Shown: positions 17,070 to 26,434, numbered from the stretch's first letter. The stretch is 61,890 nt of DNA from Yersinia aldovae ATCC 35236 (GCF_000173735.1 NZ_ACCB01000026.1:1-61890); one strand, 5' to 3'. Numbers and translations: made by a program. The notes: generated by a model not told the origin, from the letters alone.

Positions 17070-18151
17070 TAGAAGCGATACTCCGCGGAAACAAAGAAGC
17101 TGTTGCGTTCAGCAAAACCAAACTCGGTGATCAAATTAAAGTTACGTGTCACTTCGTATTGCGCACCTAGCAGCACATTCCACGGCGATTCCAGATGCTG
17201 TCTAACATCAAAACGCCCCTTACCATCAGGATCCGCGATATTCACTAATCCCGCTAAATCAGGCGGCATATTGAGGTCAGACAAACTACCTTTAAACTCC
17301 TGCTGCACATTCTGATACATACTCCCTACCCATACATTCAGCTTACTGGGTGACATGTTCAGCATATCAATCGCAGGAATCGTAAAGCTGTAGCCCACAC
17401 GGGGCGACAGAGTAAATGCATCAATCTCCCCCTCCAAAATATCGAAACGTGTTTGGGTGTAGTTCATGTCCAGCGTCGCAAACCAGTTTTCATAACCACC
17501 GACAAATGTTGTCCCTGCTCCTAAGGTGGTACCTTTAAAATCCAATTTAAAATCAAGATCCTTTAGCTGACCGTTATCGTGCATACCTTTGATAATATTG
17601 GAAATAATCCAGTTCATACTGCCGAATTTATAATTAGATGGATCTGAGTTAACAGAAACTTTCGATAAAGAACTGCCTTTGGTTTGACCCACAACTCCAT
17701 AAATATTCATAAATGGCAGCAACCACAAATCTAATTTCAATGTATCGGTTTTACTTTTCTGACGGGTTTTATCCACTTGGATATCAAATAGGCTGGAAGG
17801 CATCTGATACGAGTCCCAGCCCAACCCATCAAAGTTGATACTATCTACATCAATATTCTGGCGAATATTCATATGACTGATGCTAACACCAAACGGCAGG
17901 GGTAATTCATAGCCGCGGGCCCGAGCCTCATCTCCCCAAAAAGGCAAAAATGTAGACTCCTGCACGGGCACAGCCTTAACTGAGATGACCTTACGTTGAG
18001 TGTTACTTTGAGTATCTTGATTCACCAACTCAGGTTTAGCAGAGCGTTCTATCAATTCCTGAGTAGCAGTTTCTGAAACAGGTACGCTAGCCAACGTTAA
18101 TGGCGATATGAGTGCTGCCAAAAGCAATACAAGTAACGTAGAACTTTTCAT
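17069..18151 (-). CDS. Predicted outer-membrane beta-barrel protein
   Basis: This 360-residue protein starts with a clear signal peptide (MKSSTLLVLLLAALISPLTL followed by AS). Its many amphipathic strands and C-terminal FFVSAEYRF are typical of outer-membrane barrels. I do not recognise a named family; it travels here with a BamA-like barrel and a DUF4056 protein in one operon, of which it is the first gene. ATG 18149-18151 is chosen because it begins the signal peptide. ATG 18197-18199 has a nearer AGGA but would put 16 extra residues before it. The barrel may be the client or partner of the Omp85-like protein. Confidence 0.72.
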   Translation of the reverse strand: MKSSTLLVLLLAALISPLTLASVPVSETATQELIERSAKPELVNQDTQSNTQRKVISVKAVPVQESTFLPFWGDEARARGYELPLPFGVSISHMNIRQNIDVDSINFDGLGWDSYQMPSSLFDIQVDKTRQKSKTDTLKLDLWLLPFMNIYGVVGQTKGSSLSKVSVNSDPSNYKFGSMNWIISNIIKGMHDNGQLKDLDFKLDFKGTTLGAGTTFVGGYENWFATLDMNYTQTRFDILEGEIDAFTLSPRVGYSFTIPAIDMLNMSPSKLNVWVGSMYQNVQQEFKGSLSDLNMPPDLAGLVNIADPDGKGRFDVRQHLESPWNVLLGAQYEVTRNFNLITEFGFAERNSFFVSAEYRF

Positions 18152-18400
18152 TTTTATCTGATTTTTAAGCAGTTTATGAATGTAAATTGTGGATAACATT
18201 TATCCTGCGGATGAAGAGATAGTGGAGTATAACCACATTTTATATTGATATTTAGCGACAAAAAATGCTCATTATTTAAAAGTAGGCCTTTAATTAAGAT
18301 AAAATATCGATACATCACAAAAACGCTATTAGAGGGCTTTTTTAATAGTCTCAGAGTGTTGGCACTAACGAAATCAACTGCAATTTGTCACCATTGTGAA

Positions 18401-18488
18401 TTTAGATATATCTTTTTACACACTCCCCTTGCCAATTTAGATATATCGATCTAAATTAGATATATCTAAATTGTTTCGATATATCTAA
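18401..18488. promoter_or_regulatory. Operator array TTAGATATATCTAA for the PadR/YqjI-type repressor
   Basis: A perfect 14-base palindrome TTAGATATATCTAA lies at 18456-18469, with partial copies at 18401-18413, 18436-18455 (TTTAGATATATCGATCTAAA) and 18475-18488. The array ends 12 bases before the start of the PadR-family gene. PadR/YqjI repressors bind such AT-rich dyads in their own promoters, so this is the likely autoregulatory operator. Confidence 0.8.
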
Positions 18489-18500
18489 TGGAGAGTACTT

Positions 18501-19172
18501 ATGTTTGGATTTTCAAAACGTAGTCGTTGCCATGATGAAAATCATCATGAAGGGCATCGCCGCTGTAGCGATAGAATGCATCGTGGTGGCCGCCATCATA
18601 TGATGGGCGAAGATGGCGTAGCGCTACGGGGCGGTAAACGTGGGCGCGGTGAGAAAATGCATCGTTTGTTCGAACACGGTGATTTACGTATTGTATTACT
18701 CGCTCTGCTTGATAAAAAAACGAGTCACGGCTACGAACTGATTAAAGCAATAGAAGAAGCATCATCGGGCCTGTATGTTCCAAGCCCTGGCGTTATCTAT
18801 CCAACACTAACACTACTGGAAGAACAGGATTTTGTCACACCGGTGGCCACTGGCAATGGCCGTAAAAGCTACCAAATAACCGATGCGGGTAAGGCGGAAT
18901 TGCACCAGAACCAGAAGATGGTCGATATCATTTTTTCTCGGTTGGCACAGATAAATCGCCACCCTGAGGGGAATATGGCTGAAGGTATTTCCGATGCAAT
19001 GCACCGTTTACGCCACATTTTACGTAGCAATATGATGCGTTTAGACGTCACTCCTGAGCAGGTGGTGCGCATTAATACTGCATTAGTGTCAGCGGTAGAA
19101 ACCATTGAGAAAGAACTGGCGCCTAACACAATCCAACCAGCAGCCGACGAAACTCAGCAGGAGCAAAACTGA
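18501..19172 (+). CDS. yqjI: PadR-family metal-responsive repressor, YqjI-like
   Basis: This 223-residue protein has a His-rich N terminus (HDENHHEGHRR, GGRHHMM within residues 10-36), followed by a PadR winged helix from about residue 50 (HGDLRIVLLALLDKKTSHGY, PGVIYPTLTLLEEQ) and a C-terminal helical dimer arm. E. coli YqjI has the same layout and represses the ferric reductase gene yqjH and itself, with nickel interfering with repression. ATG 18501 follows GGAGAG. The gene overlaps the next by one base (TGATG). No yqjH homologue is adjacent in this window, so its second target must be elsewhere or different. Confidence 0.85.
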   Translation: MFGFSKRSRCHDENHHEGHRRCSDRMHRGGRHHMMGEDGVALRGGKRGRGEKMHRLFEHGDLRIVLLALLDKKTSHGYELIKAIEEASSGLYVPSPGVIYPTLTLLEEQDFVTPVATGNGRKSYQITDAGKAELHQNQKMVDIIFSRLAQINRHPEGNMAEGISDAMHRLRHILRSNMMRLDVTPEQVVRINTALVSAVETIEKELAPNTIQPAADETQQEQN

Positions 19173-19492
19173 TGCCCGGTTACCGTTATCGAATCACCAT
19201 TGAACCATTAACTGACCGCAAGGGGGCAGCCATAGATAAAGCGCCGGTCACATTCGAAGCGGAGAATCACGATGAGATCCTCAGCATCATCGAACGGTTA
19301 CAGGCGCGCGAAGATCTGGACTTTGGTAAAGAGAAAACCGCGGCATTTGCATTAGGTTTAAAACTGTTTTCAGAAACCATGATGGAAAACCGCAAACATC
19401 CACTCTTTGCCTCGTTAGGCACATCGTTTAAAGATTTTATGTTCCAACTGAAAAAAGGTCCAACTCACAATCAACACGAGGGTTCTAAGTAG
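19172..19492 (+). CDS. DUF3861 protein coupled to the PadR gene
   Basis: This 106-residue protein matches DUF3861: MPGYRYRITIEPLTDRKG at the N terminus, then FEAENHDEILSIIERLQ and DLDFGKEKTAAFALGLKLFS. The function is unknown. The start overlaps the PadR stop (TGATG), so the two are translated as a unit and it is probably under the same operator. The frame stays open for 67 codons after the TAG stop at 19490-19492. Confidence 0.82.
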   Translation: MPGYRYRITIEPLTDRKGAAIDKAPVTFEAENHDEILSIIERLQAREDLDFGKEKTAAFALGLKLFSETMMENRKHPLFASLGTSFKDFMFQLKKGPTHNQHEGSK

Positions 19493-19807
19493 CAACACGC
19501 TCTTGTTGATAATGCTACCAAAGATATCTTTATAGACGGTATCCCTATTTCCTCCCTTCATGGCCCATCACTGGCCAGTGTCAAAGATCTGGTTAGTGAA
19601 ATAATAAACGAAGTGATAAACCGCTTAATTTCTATTCTGGATGTTAAATATTCTGGATGGTGGAGATTTATCAAAAGAGAACATATTTCAGTCTGAGCTA
19701 ATAATCTGGGATTCCGTTAATTATCGGCCTGTTTAGCCCAAACGATACTGAATAGTGGTAAAAAGTAAAAGGAGCCAAAAGCCCCTTTAGTTTGATGATT
19801 CGTAATA
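19493..19807. other. Gene-free stretch after the DUF3861 gene
   Basis: This 315-base gap has no gene with a start codon. The first 204 bases continue the DUF3861 frame after its TAG and could be a remnant of a coding segment. A probable terminator for yceI (19757-19788) lies at the right end. Confidence 0.5.
19757..19788 (-). terminator. Probable terminator of yceJ-yceI
   Basis: On the minus strand an imperfect stem (AAAGGGGC / GCTCCTTT, one mismatch) is followed by TTTTACTTTTT. It lies 20 bases past the yceI stop. Confidence 0.55.
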
Positions 19808-20386
19808 CTATTTAGCTCGGACACCTTCGACGGACAGAATCAATTCAACTTCTTGCGATGCTGGCCCCAGATCCGTAGTGATATTAAAGTCTTTCAGCTT
19901 AATATTACCGTTAGCTTCGAACCCAGCACGATAGCCACCCCACGGGTCATTACCCTGCCCCGTAAGTTTGCTTTCCAAGGTCACTGGCTTAGTGACGCCA
20001 TTTAACGTCAGATTACCAACAACCGAATAGCCATCTGCATTTTTCTTCACTTCAGTTGACTCAAATGTCGCTTGTGGGAACTTTGCTACGTTTAGGAATT
20101 CTTTACTACGCAGATGTTTATCACGCTCTGCATGGTTCGTATCAACGCTATTAGTATTAATTACGACATTCACTTTATCCGCGGCGGGATTTTTTTCATC
20201 AAAAGTGAAAGAACCATCGAAATCATTAAAACTGCCATATAACCAGCTATAGCCTAAGTGTTTAATCCGGAATTCGATAAAGGCATGTTGACCTTCTTTA
20301 TCAATTTTATAGTCGGCTGCTACGGCGCTGCCGGCAGTAAACATCAGTGCGCCTACGGTCAGGCCCAGTAGGGTCTTATTAAACAT
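19808..20386 (-). CDS. yceI: YceI-family periplasmic lipid-binding protein
   Basis: This 192-residue secreted lipocalin-like protein has a signal peptide ending AVA (residue 23), then [20 protein letters not shown]. The YceI-family features [18 protein letters not shown], the [12 protein letters not shown] segment and [14 protein letters not shown] are all present. Family members bind isoprenoid lipids such as polyprenyl chains in a beta-barrel. ATG 20384-20386 follows GGAG. The cytochrome b561-like yceJ lies immediately upstream, the order seen in E. coli, where the pair responds to high pH and osmotic stress. Confidence 0.93.
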   Translation of the reverse strand: MFNKTLLGLTVGALMFTAGSAVAADYKIDKEGQHAFIEFRIKHLGYSWLYGSFNDFDGSFTFDEKNPAADKVNVVINTNSVDTNHAERDKHLRSKEFLNVAKFPQATFESTEVKKNADGYSVVGNLTLNGVTKPVTLESKLTGQGNDPWGGYRAGFEANGNIKLKDFNITTDLGPASQEVELILSVEGVRAK

Positions 20387-20411
20387 ACTTAATTCTCCAT
20401 AATACAGTTGG

Positions 20412-20966
20412 TTAATCGGTGCTACGTCCCAGCATCCGCTTAAGAGTAATATCACCATCAATAAAGTGGTGCTTAAGTGCAGCCAAGCCATGCAAGAGTG
20501 AAAGCACGACCACGGCCCAAGCTAAATAAAGATGTACAGTGCCAGCAGTGTCCGCCTGGTCGGGTAACCCGGTCAGTGTTGCAGGTACCGTAAACCAGCC
20601 AAAAATATTGATAGGTTGTCCGTCAGCCGTCGATATCAAATAACCGCTGAACATAATACAAAATAGAACAATGTATAAAGCAAAATGAGCGAGTATCGCA
20701 CTGATTCGTGTGAAACGGCTATACGTTGGCAATGGCTTAGGCGGCGGTGAAATAAAACGCCATATCACCCGAAATAACATCACACCAAAGAGTATACACC
20801 CGATGCTTTTGTGAACTTCAGGAGCCTGATGATACCAACCATCATAGTAGCCGAGCGTCACCATCCATAAGCCCAAAGCAAATAATGTATATACTGTTAA
20901 TGCAACTAACCAGTGGATACTGATGCTAATTCGCCCAAACTGCTCCTTGGTATTCTTCCAAAGCAT
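20412..20966 (-). CDS. yceJ: Cytochrome b561 family protein YceJ
   Basis: This 184-residue protein has four predicted membrane helices and conserved histidines that would bind two b hemes: His in [12 protein letters not shown] (helix 1), EVHKSIG (helix 2), ILAHFALY (helix 3) and [15 protein letters not shown] (helix 4). ATG 20964-20966 follows AAGGG; the open frame to 21005 adds no family sequence. It is encoded 25 bases before yceI and is probably in one operon with it, passing electrons in the inner membrane to an unknown acceptor. The 281 bases upstream carry its promoter region and the tail of the next operon. Confidence 0.92.
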   Translation of the reverse strand: MLWKNTKEQFGRISISIHWLVALTVYTLFALGLWMVTLGYYDGWYHQAPEVHKSIGCILFGVMLFRVIWRFISPPPKPLPTYSRFTRISAILAHFALYIVLFCIMFSGYLISTADGQPINIFGWFTVPATLTGLPDQADTAGTVHLYLAWAVVVLSLLHGLAALKHHFIDGDITLKRMLGRSTD

Positions 20967-21247
20967 AACTATTCCCTTTTGCTTAACTGATAGAACAATA
21001 GTCAAACATTATGAAACATAAAATCAACACTTATTTAGTATAAGATATAACTTTGTAAGAGTTATCAGTTATTTTGCGGAAGTCAGCAATTACTCAGTCA
21101 GTTTAATTGTTGTTCTTTACTTAACCTGACATAAACATAAGACGCGAGCAGAAAATTTAATACCATTATTAATAGTTTATAATGGTATTAATTGAGATGG
21201 TATCAGTTAGACATGTTCATTTATCAGAGATGCCACTAGCTATTACA

Positions 21248-22657
21248 TTATACGGTAAAGCCAAGATAGAGATAGATAGCCAGCACAATGCTGCCAGTGA
21301 CAATCGCATAAGGCATCTGTGTTCGAATATGCTCAATATGATCACAGTCAGTCGCCATAGATGCCACAATTGCATCACTAGAAATGGGCGAAGTCATATC
21401 ACCAAAAATTGAACCAGCAATTGCCGCACCTATCATATACTCGATAGGCATTCCGACAGAGACACCGAGTTGCACGCCAATAGGGATCATAATAGCGAAG
21501 GTTCCCCAAGATGTTCCTGTCGCCAACGACATAATGGCACTGATAATAAAAACAAAGCCAATGGAAAATCCGGGGGAAATAATACCTGAGGTAATTGTCG
21601 CAATATATTGCCCGGTATTAAGATCTGCTGATACGTTGCCCATCAGGAATGCCAACACCATAATGGAGCTTATTTTCACCATACTGGCATAGCCGATATA
21701 TAGCTCTTTAAAGAAAGATTCTATATTCAGAATTCTCCGCCCACAGAACCAAACAAAAGAAACGGTGGTACCAAACATTACAGCGCTATAAACCGACATA
21801 GAGCCACTGCCTTTGGTAAAATCACCATCCCCGGTAACATAGAGTGCAATAGGTACAGCCAGTACAGTCGAGAGGATGGGGATGAGGAAATTCAGTATTG
21901 AATTACTTGCGGGATGATCAATAACCTCATCTTTTACTGCCTCAACATGATGTTCCTGTTTACCGACGAAGTTCACCTCTGCTTTTTTCATTGGCCCCCA
22001 AGACGCACCAGAGAAGATATAGAATAGCACCGAAGCCAGTGAAAACCACGCCATGAGATTCCACACCATAGAACTGGCTAATATTTCAAACGGCTGCCCT
22101 TCAATATAGCCTTTAGCTATCTGGACACCGATAACCCCCATCATTGCCGCCCCCCAGCCATTAATCATAGCCGAAGAACAGACCGACACACAGGATGTCT
22201 GAATAATGTAAGACATTTTTTCTGGTGATAAACCGTATCTTTTTGCCAAGTCTTTAGTTGATGCGCCGGCAATGAGTTGGTTTATAGAACTCTCAATAAA
22301 GATAATTGAGGTAATAACCATAGCCAGCAGTTGCACTGCTTTTTTATTAGTAACAAACTGCGTCTTTTCTGTTAATAATCTGACTAGACTTCGCACCCCT
22401 CCGGTGACGACAATTAAGCGCATAATACCACCAATCATCACCATAAAAATAACCGTTCGCGTATTACCCGGTGAGGAAAATGTATCAATAATGCCATTTA
22501 GCGTACCACTGATTCCCTGGATTATACTGTGGTCATTAATGACCGTAAATCCAACAACAATCCCCATAAGTAACGATAAAATGACCTGGCGGGTAAATAT
22601 TGCCAAACAAATGGTTACTAATGGAGTTATAATCGTCCATACGCCATAATCATGCAT
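21248..22657 (-). CDS. NhaC-family sodium/proton antiporter-like transporter
   Basis: This 469-residue inner-membrane protein has about eleven predicted helices and belongs to the NhaC / C4-dicarboxylate-like ion transporter superfamily. Landmarks include GGIMRLIVVTGGVRSLVRLL, IFIESSINQLIAGASTKDLA, MSLATGTSWGTFAIMIPIGV and AGSIFGDMTSPISSDAIVAS, the last two being the ion-path signature of NhaC proteins. It is third in an operon with a gamma-lyase family enzyme (16-base gap) and a cysteine desulfidase-like enzyme, suggesting uptake of a sulfur amino acid or related substrate rather than pH control. That substrate is inference. Confidence 0.85.
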   Translation of the reverse strand: MHDYGVWTIITPLVTICLAIFTRQVILSLLMGIVVGFTVINDHSIIQGISGTLNGIIDTFSSPGNTRTVIFMVMIGGIMRLIVVTGGVRSLVRLLTEKTQFVTNKKAVQLLAMVITSIIFIESSINQLIAGASTKDLAKRYGLSPEKMSYIIQTSCVSVCSSAMINGWGAAMMGVIGVQIAKGYIEGQPFEILASSMVWNLMAWFSLASVLFYIFSGASWGPMKKAEVNFVGKQEHHVEAVKDEVIDHPASNSILNFLIPILSTVLAVPIALYVTGDGDFTKGSGSMSVYSAVMFGTTVSFVWFCGRRILNIESFFKELYIGYASMVKISSIMVLAFLMGNVSADLNTGQYIATITSGIISPGFSIGFVFIISAIMSLATGTSWGTFAIMIPIGVQLGVSVGMPIEYMIGAAIAGSIFGDMTSPISSDAIVASMATDCDHIEHIRTQMPYAIVTGSIVLAIYLYLGFTV

Positions 22658-22673
22658 ATAACCACCCTATTAT

Positions 22674-23834
22674 TTATTGTATAAAGGAAAGGGCTTGATC
22701 TAAATCGTCTTTTAAATCGTTAATGTCTTCAATGCCTATTGAAAGGCGCAGGGTAGTATCATATATACCTATATTTTCTTTCTCCTCTTTACTCATCGAA
22801 CCATGAGACATTGATGCTGAATGGTTAACCATACTTTCCACCCCACCCAACGATTCTGCTAAAACAAAATAATTCAGCTTGCTAATAAAAGTTTTTACCT
22901 CCGTGATATCTCCTTTCAAGCGAATACTGACAACAGCACCACCTGAACGCATCTGCTTTTTACATAATTGATGCTGAGGATGTGATTCCAGCCCAGGATA
23001 ATGAACATCCAATACTTTAGGATGTTGCTCTAAAAAGTGAGCAATCTTTAGAGCGTTACTGCATTGACGATCCATACGAACATCAAGAGTTTTCATGCCT
23101 CGTAGAGCCAGATAGGCATCAAATGGAGAGGCTATCGCGCCCACAGTGGTTTTACAGAAATCCAATTGTTCAGCAATATTATGTACATTAGTAATAACTG
23201 CACCACCAATTAAATCTGAATGCCCGCCAATATATTTACTGGTTGAAAGCATCACTATATCTGCACCAAGAATAAGAGGCCGTTGATTCCACGCACTGGC
23301 AAAAGTGTTATCCACGCAAGTCATAACCTTTCTGGCCCGAGCTACCTGACATACTGCTTCAATATCAACTAATTCCAACAGTGGATTGGTGGGCGTTTCA
23401 ATCCAGATTAAGCGAGTATTTTCTTGAATATGATTATTTACTGCCTCAAGGTCATTCAGGTCAATATAACTGAATGTAGTGCCTGATGTCTGCTTACGCA
23501 GTCTCTCAAATAATCGATACGTCCCCCCATAGACGCCGTGCATGACCAATACATGAGAATCTTTAGGTAGTAATTCCAATATGAGTGCGGTCGCTGCCAT
23601 ACCTGAAGCTGTTGCCGTCGCATAGGTTCCCCCTTCCAACTCTGCTAACGCGGTTTCATAGGCATATCTTGTCGGATTGCTGCATCGGGAATAACAGAAT
23701 TCTCCCTCTTCACCTAAATTGGGCTGAATAAATGAGCTGGCAGTCGTGATCGGTGGAAAGATAGCATTATTACCTCGATCAACTTGATCTCCGGCATGAA
23801 TAACAAGAGTTGCAATAGATTTTGTCTTTTTCAT
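22674..23834 (-). CDS. Cys/Met metabolism PLP enzyme (gamma-lyase/synthase family)
   Basis: This 386-residue fold-type I PLP enzyme is of the trans-sulfuration family. The cofactor lysine lies in MLSTSKYIGGHSDLIGG near residue 207. Other landmarks are the tyrosine/arginine loop FCYSRCSNPTRYAYE, the ATASGMAA phosphate cup, ETPTNPLLELVDIEAV and the C-terminal ESMVNHSASMSHGSM. Sequence alone does not separate cystathionine gamma-lyase, methionine gamma-lyase and gamma-synthase. The operon partners (cysteine desulfidase-like enzyme and transporter) favour a catabolic lyase that releases 2-oxo acid, ammonia and a thiol. Upstream of the start, GGAAAG gives a ribosome site. Confidence 0.85.
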   Translation of the reverse strand: MKKTKSIATLVIHAGDQVDRGNNAIFPPITTASSFIQPNLGEEGEFCYSRCSNPTRYAYETALAELEGGTYATATASGMAATALILELLPKDSHVLVMHGVYGGTYRLFERLRKQTSGTTFSYIDLNDLEAVNNHIQENTRLIWIETPTNPLLELVDIEAVCQVARARKVMTCVDNTFASAWNQRPLILGADIVMLSTSKYIGGHSDLIGGAVITNVHNIAEQLDFCKTTVGAIASPFDAYLALRGMKTLDVRMDRQCSNALKIAHFLEQHPKVLDVHYPGLESHPQHQLCKKQMRSGGAVVSIRLKGDITEVKTFISKLNYFVLAESLGGVESMVNHSASMSHGSMSKEEKENIGIYDTTLRLSIGIEDINDLKDDLDQALSFIQ

Positions 23835-23921
23835 TCGTCTTTCCTTTAAATTTTGGCTGTAAAAAGTCCCATCATTGTTAAGAATGATGTTCCGTATCTC
23901 AACTAAAGAGTGAGATTTATT

Positions 23922-25199
23922 TTATTTATGAGTCATTATGTCGATAATTTCTTTGTCTGTTTGTCTCATTGGCGATAATACGAGTCTGCATAGATTATTT
24001 ATTGAGCTTTCTACGTCGCAGGAAACAATACCGTCATACTCTCCCGCAACACTATGTTGTTGCGCCATTACTACCGATTTAAATGCACAGGCCGTCGCAG
24101 TGGAAACCTTCATGGCACAGCTATTTGACGCACCGTCACAAATAATACCGCTAATATCGCTGATCATATTATTTATAGCATAAGAAACAGTCAGATAATC
24201 TCGAGTCAATAACCAACTCATCCCAGCAGCTGCCCCCATTGCCGCCGTAGATACTGCACATAATGCAGAGAGGCGGGTATAACGCTCATGAATTGAAATT
24301 GCCACCAAATGAGCCAACGCCAACGCCCTGGCCAGAGTTTCATCATCGCTATCAAGATGTTTTGCGAGCGTTACCACCGGCATTGTCACCGTAATACCCT
24401 GATTACCTGAACCGTAATTTGACATGGCGGCAAGCGGTGCTCCGCCCATGCGGGCATCTGATGCTGCGGTCGTATTGATCAGCATTTGGCTAAGTAAATC
24501 CCTACTCATAAAACCATTTTTTCTAGCCAGCAATAGTGCTCCGCTTACATTTAAGCCATAGTGTTTCCTTTTTCCCTCATCAGAAAGCGCACTATTCACC
24601 TCAGCACTTTCCAATATAAAAGCAATATCATCAGCCGCTACATGGCTCACAAAATCGAATGCATCTCGGAGAGAGAACTTAGGCAATACCTCCTCACTGC
24701 AACCCGCAATATGACCACTGACGTGGACCTGTTTAATATTATTAATATAAACTTCCGTGACATTAGTGTGGTTACCTTGAATCACGACCCGACACTGCTC
24801 ATTAACACTGTGCAAAGTCATATCAATAAAAATAAAGTCAGTCGAATTTACAGGTTGTAGGCTGATATTACCGTTTTGATTAAAGGTAACAGCCCAGGTA
24901 ATTTGTTCAGCAGTAATTCCTTTTAATGCCTCCAGACCTGCTTCGGCATTTCCACCTATAGCCCCTATTGCTGCTGCCAGAGTAACCCCTGAATAATGGG
25001 TTCCGGGGATGGTGACTCCCATCGCATTTTTATAAAGATTATCTGATATCTGCCCTGTTATTTTTAACACTGGCGCATTGAGGTATTTGGCTGCAACAGC
25101 TGCGGCAAAAGCGATAGCAACGGGTTCTGTACACCCTAAAGAAAGTTTAACTTCTTTTTTTAACCATTTGAGAAATTGTTGATGTGTTATTTTTTTCAT
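23922..25199 (-). CDS. L-cysteine desulfidase family protein (CyuA/YhaM-like)
   Basis: This 425-residue protein is of the UPF0597 / L-serine dehydratase alpha-like family that includes CyuA (YhaM), an iron-sulfur enzyme turning L-cysteine into pyruvate, ammonia and sulfide. Conserved landmarks are SLGCTEPVAIAFAAA with Cys23, GTHYSGVTLAAAIGAIGG, SNYGSGNQGITVTMPVV, and IICDGASNSCAMKVSTA with two cysteines that are likely cluster ligands. It is first in a three-gene operon with a PLP gamma-lyase type enzyme and a transporter. Substrates other than cysteine are possible. The intergenic gap to the second gene is 87 bases. Confidence 0.85.
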   Translation of the reverse strand: MKKITHQQFLKWLKKEVKLSLGCTEPVAIAFAAAVAAKYLNAPVLKITGQISDNLYKNAMGVTIPGTHYSGVTLAAAIGAIGGNAEAGLEALKGITAEQITWAVTFNQNGNISLQPVNSTDFIFIDMTLHSVNEQCRVVIQGNHTNVTEVYINNIKQVHVSGHIAGCSEEVLPKFSLRDAFDFVSHVAADDIAFILESAEVNSALSDEGKRKHYGLNVSGALLLARKNGFMSRDLLSQMLINTTAASDARMGGAPLAAMSNYGSGNQGITVTMPVVTLAKHLDSDDETLARALALAHLVAISIHERYTRLSALCAVSTAAMGAAAGMSWLLTRDYLTVSYAINNMISDISGIICDGASNSCAMKVSTATACAFKSVVMAQQHSVAGEYDGIVSCDVESSINNLCRLVLSPMRQTDKEIIDIMTHK

Positions 25200-25798
25200 T
25201 GATGTTTTTACTAATGATTTTTACTTATTTTTATCTTAGAGATTTGTTAAGAGAAATACTTTTCATACTTAACTCTTGTTTTCTATATAAGGAGAATTTA
25301 ATTCTCTTTATATAAAATAAAAAATCCACTGAATTTAAAATAAAAAATGAATTATATCAAATGGTTAGTTGCATGATACTGTTTAATATATACTACCAGT
25401 GAGATGCTAGTCACAAAATAATAAAGAGAATAATTTCCCCTTCAACACAAAATGCAGATGTCAGGCGCGCTATCGTAATCCTATCTGACAACTGGGCAAC
25501 TCGAAGCCGTATGTTTGCTGTTAAGCATCAATACTGATTCAGTCACATATTAAAGATGCGCTAATTACTGGATAAAGAATTTATATGCTCTGGATTGTGG
25601 CTGCACATTAATTGTGCAATATTCTTATTAAAAACGTCAGCGATTCGTTAATAAAGAAGGAGAAAAGCGACTCCTGATAAAATCAGGAGCGCCATTCAGG
25701 AAGATAGGCCGGAGGAAAACAGATAAAATTCAAATTTCCGTATCAAAAACCGGCCCCAACAAAATTAGCTACAATCGCTGATGCACTATTATTTACGC
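25200..25798. other. Gene-free stretch between the sulfur and MCE operons
   Basis: These 599 bases separate two leftward operons. The left part is very AT-rich and must hold the promoter of the cysteine desulfidase operon; no operator stands out. A hairpin at 25671-25689 probably ends the MCE operon. No coding segment is convincing. Confidence 0.55.
25671..25689 (-). terminator. Probable terminator of the MCE/Mla-like operon
   Basis: A perfect 8-base stem CTCCTGAT / ATCAGGAG with a 3-base loop is followed, on the minus strand, by TCGCTTTTC. It lies 110 bases past the lipoprotein stop. Confidence 0.6.
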
Positions 25799-26434
25799 TT
25801 ACTGTGGTGCCTGCTGCAACGTCCAGTTTAACACCTGTGCTGCCAATTGATCGCTGGCGACACCAAACGCCTGAACCACTTCATTCATCTCAGTGCCTTT
25901 TATCGGTTGGCGAATTTCAAACTGGCGGGTAGCAATAATCCGTCGGTCTGAAATTCTGACCAAACGGCCATCAAACCGAATGAGTACCAAACTGTTATCA
26001 CTGCTATGTACCCCCTGGAACGCGGACAAATCACCGCTCAACTCGACGTCGGCCTGAAGACTGTCATCGTCACTGCTGACTGCACGGACACGGCCATCAG
26101 CACGGAATTCCTGAATCAGACGATTACGCAGCAGAATAGGCGCTGAATCACTCCAGCGTGAGGCTTTGTAGACAGCAATTTCCTGTCCCTGTGGTTGTAC
26201 AGCCATACGTGTGCTGTTAATAAACTGGTTAGTCGCCGGTTGAGATACCCGCAACGACCAGTCAACCGTCTGCGCCCGTGGCGTAACCGTTGCTGTCTGA
26301 GCGGGTAAAAGGTAGACCTGCGATATCGGTGCGCTGGGCAAAATAGTGCAGGCTGAGAGCAACGCCAGTGGCAGCAGTGATAACACCTGCCACGCGTGAC
26401 GGCCTGAAAAGCGAATCAATTTAAGAGAAACCAT
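25799..26434 (-). CDS. ABC-type transport auxiliary lipoprotein (PqiC/MlaB-operon type)
   Basis: This 211-residue protein has a lipobox (LLPLALLSACTI, lipid on the Cys near residue 29) and matches the ABC-type transport auxiliary lipoprotein family (formerly DUF330), which includes PqiC. Typical segments are QVYLLPAQ, DWSLRVSQPATNQFINSTRMAVQ and IRQPIKGTEMNEVVQAF. It would sit at the outer membrane as the receiver of lipids moved by the MCE protein. The start overlaps the MCE stop by one base. It is last in a four-gene operon. Confidence 0.88.
   Translation of the reverse strand: MVSLKLIRFSGRHAWQVLSLLPLALLSACTILPSAPISQVYLLPAQTATVTPRAQTVDWSLRVSQPATNQFINSTRMAVQPQGQEIAVYKASRWSDSAPILLRNRLIQEFRADGRVRAVSSDDDSLQADVELSGDLSAFQGVHSSDNSLVLIRFDGRLVRISDRRIIATRQFEIRQPIKGTEMNEVVQAFGVASDQLAAQVLNWTLQQAPQ

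Noticed and set aside
18245-18454. A 69-residue plus-strand frame before yqjI
   Set aside because: It runs through the operator array and AT-rich promoter sequence and has no ribosome site.
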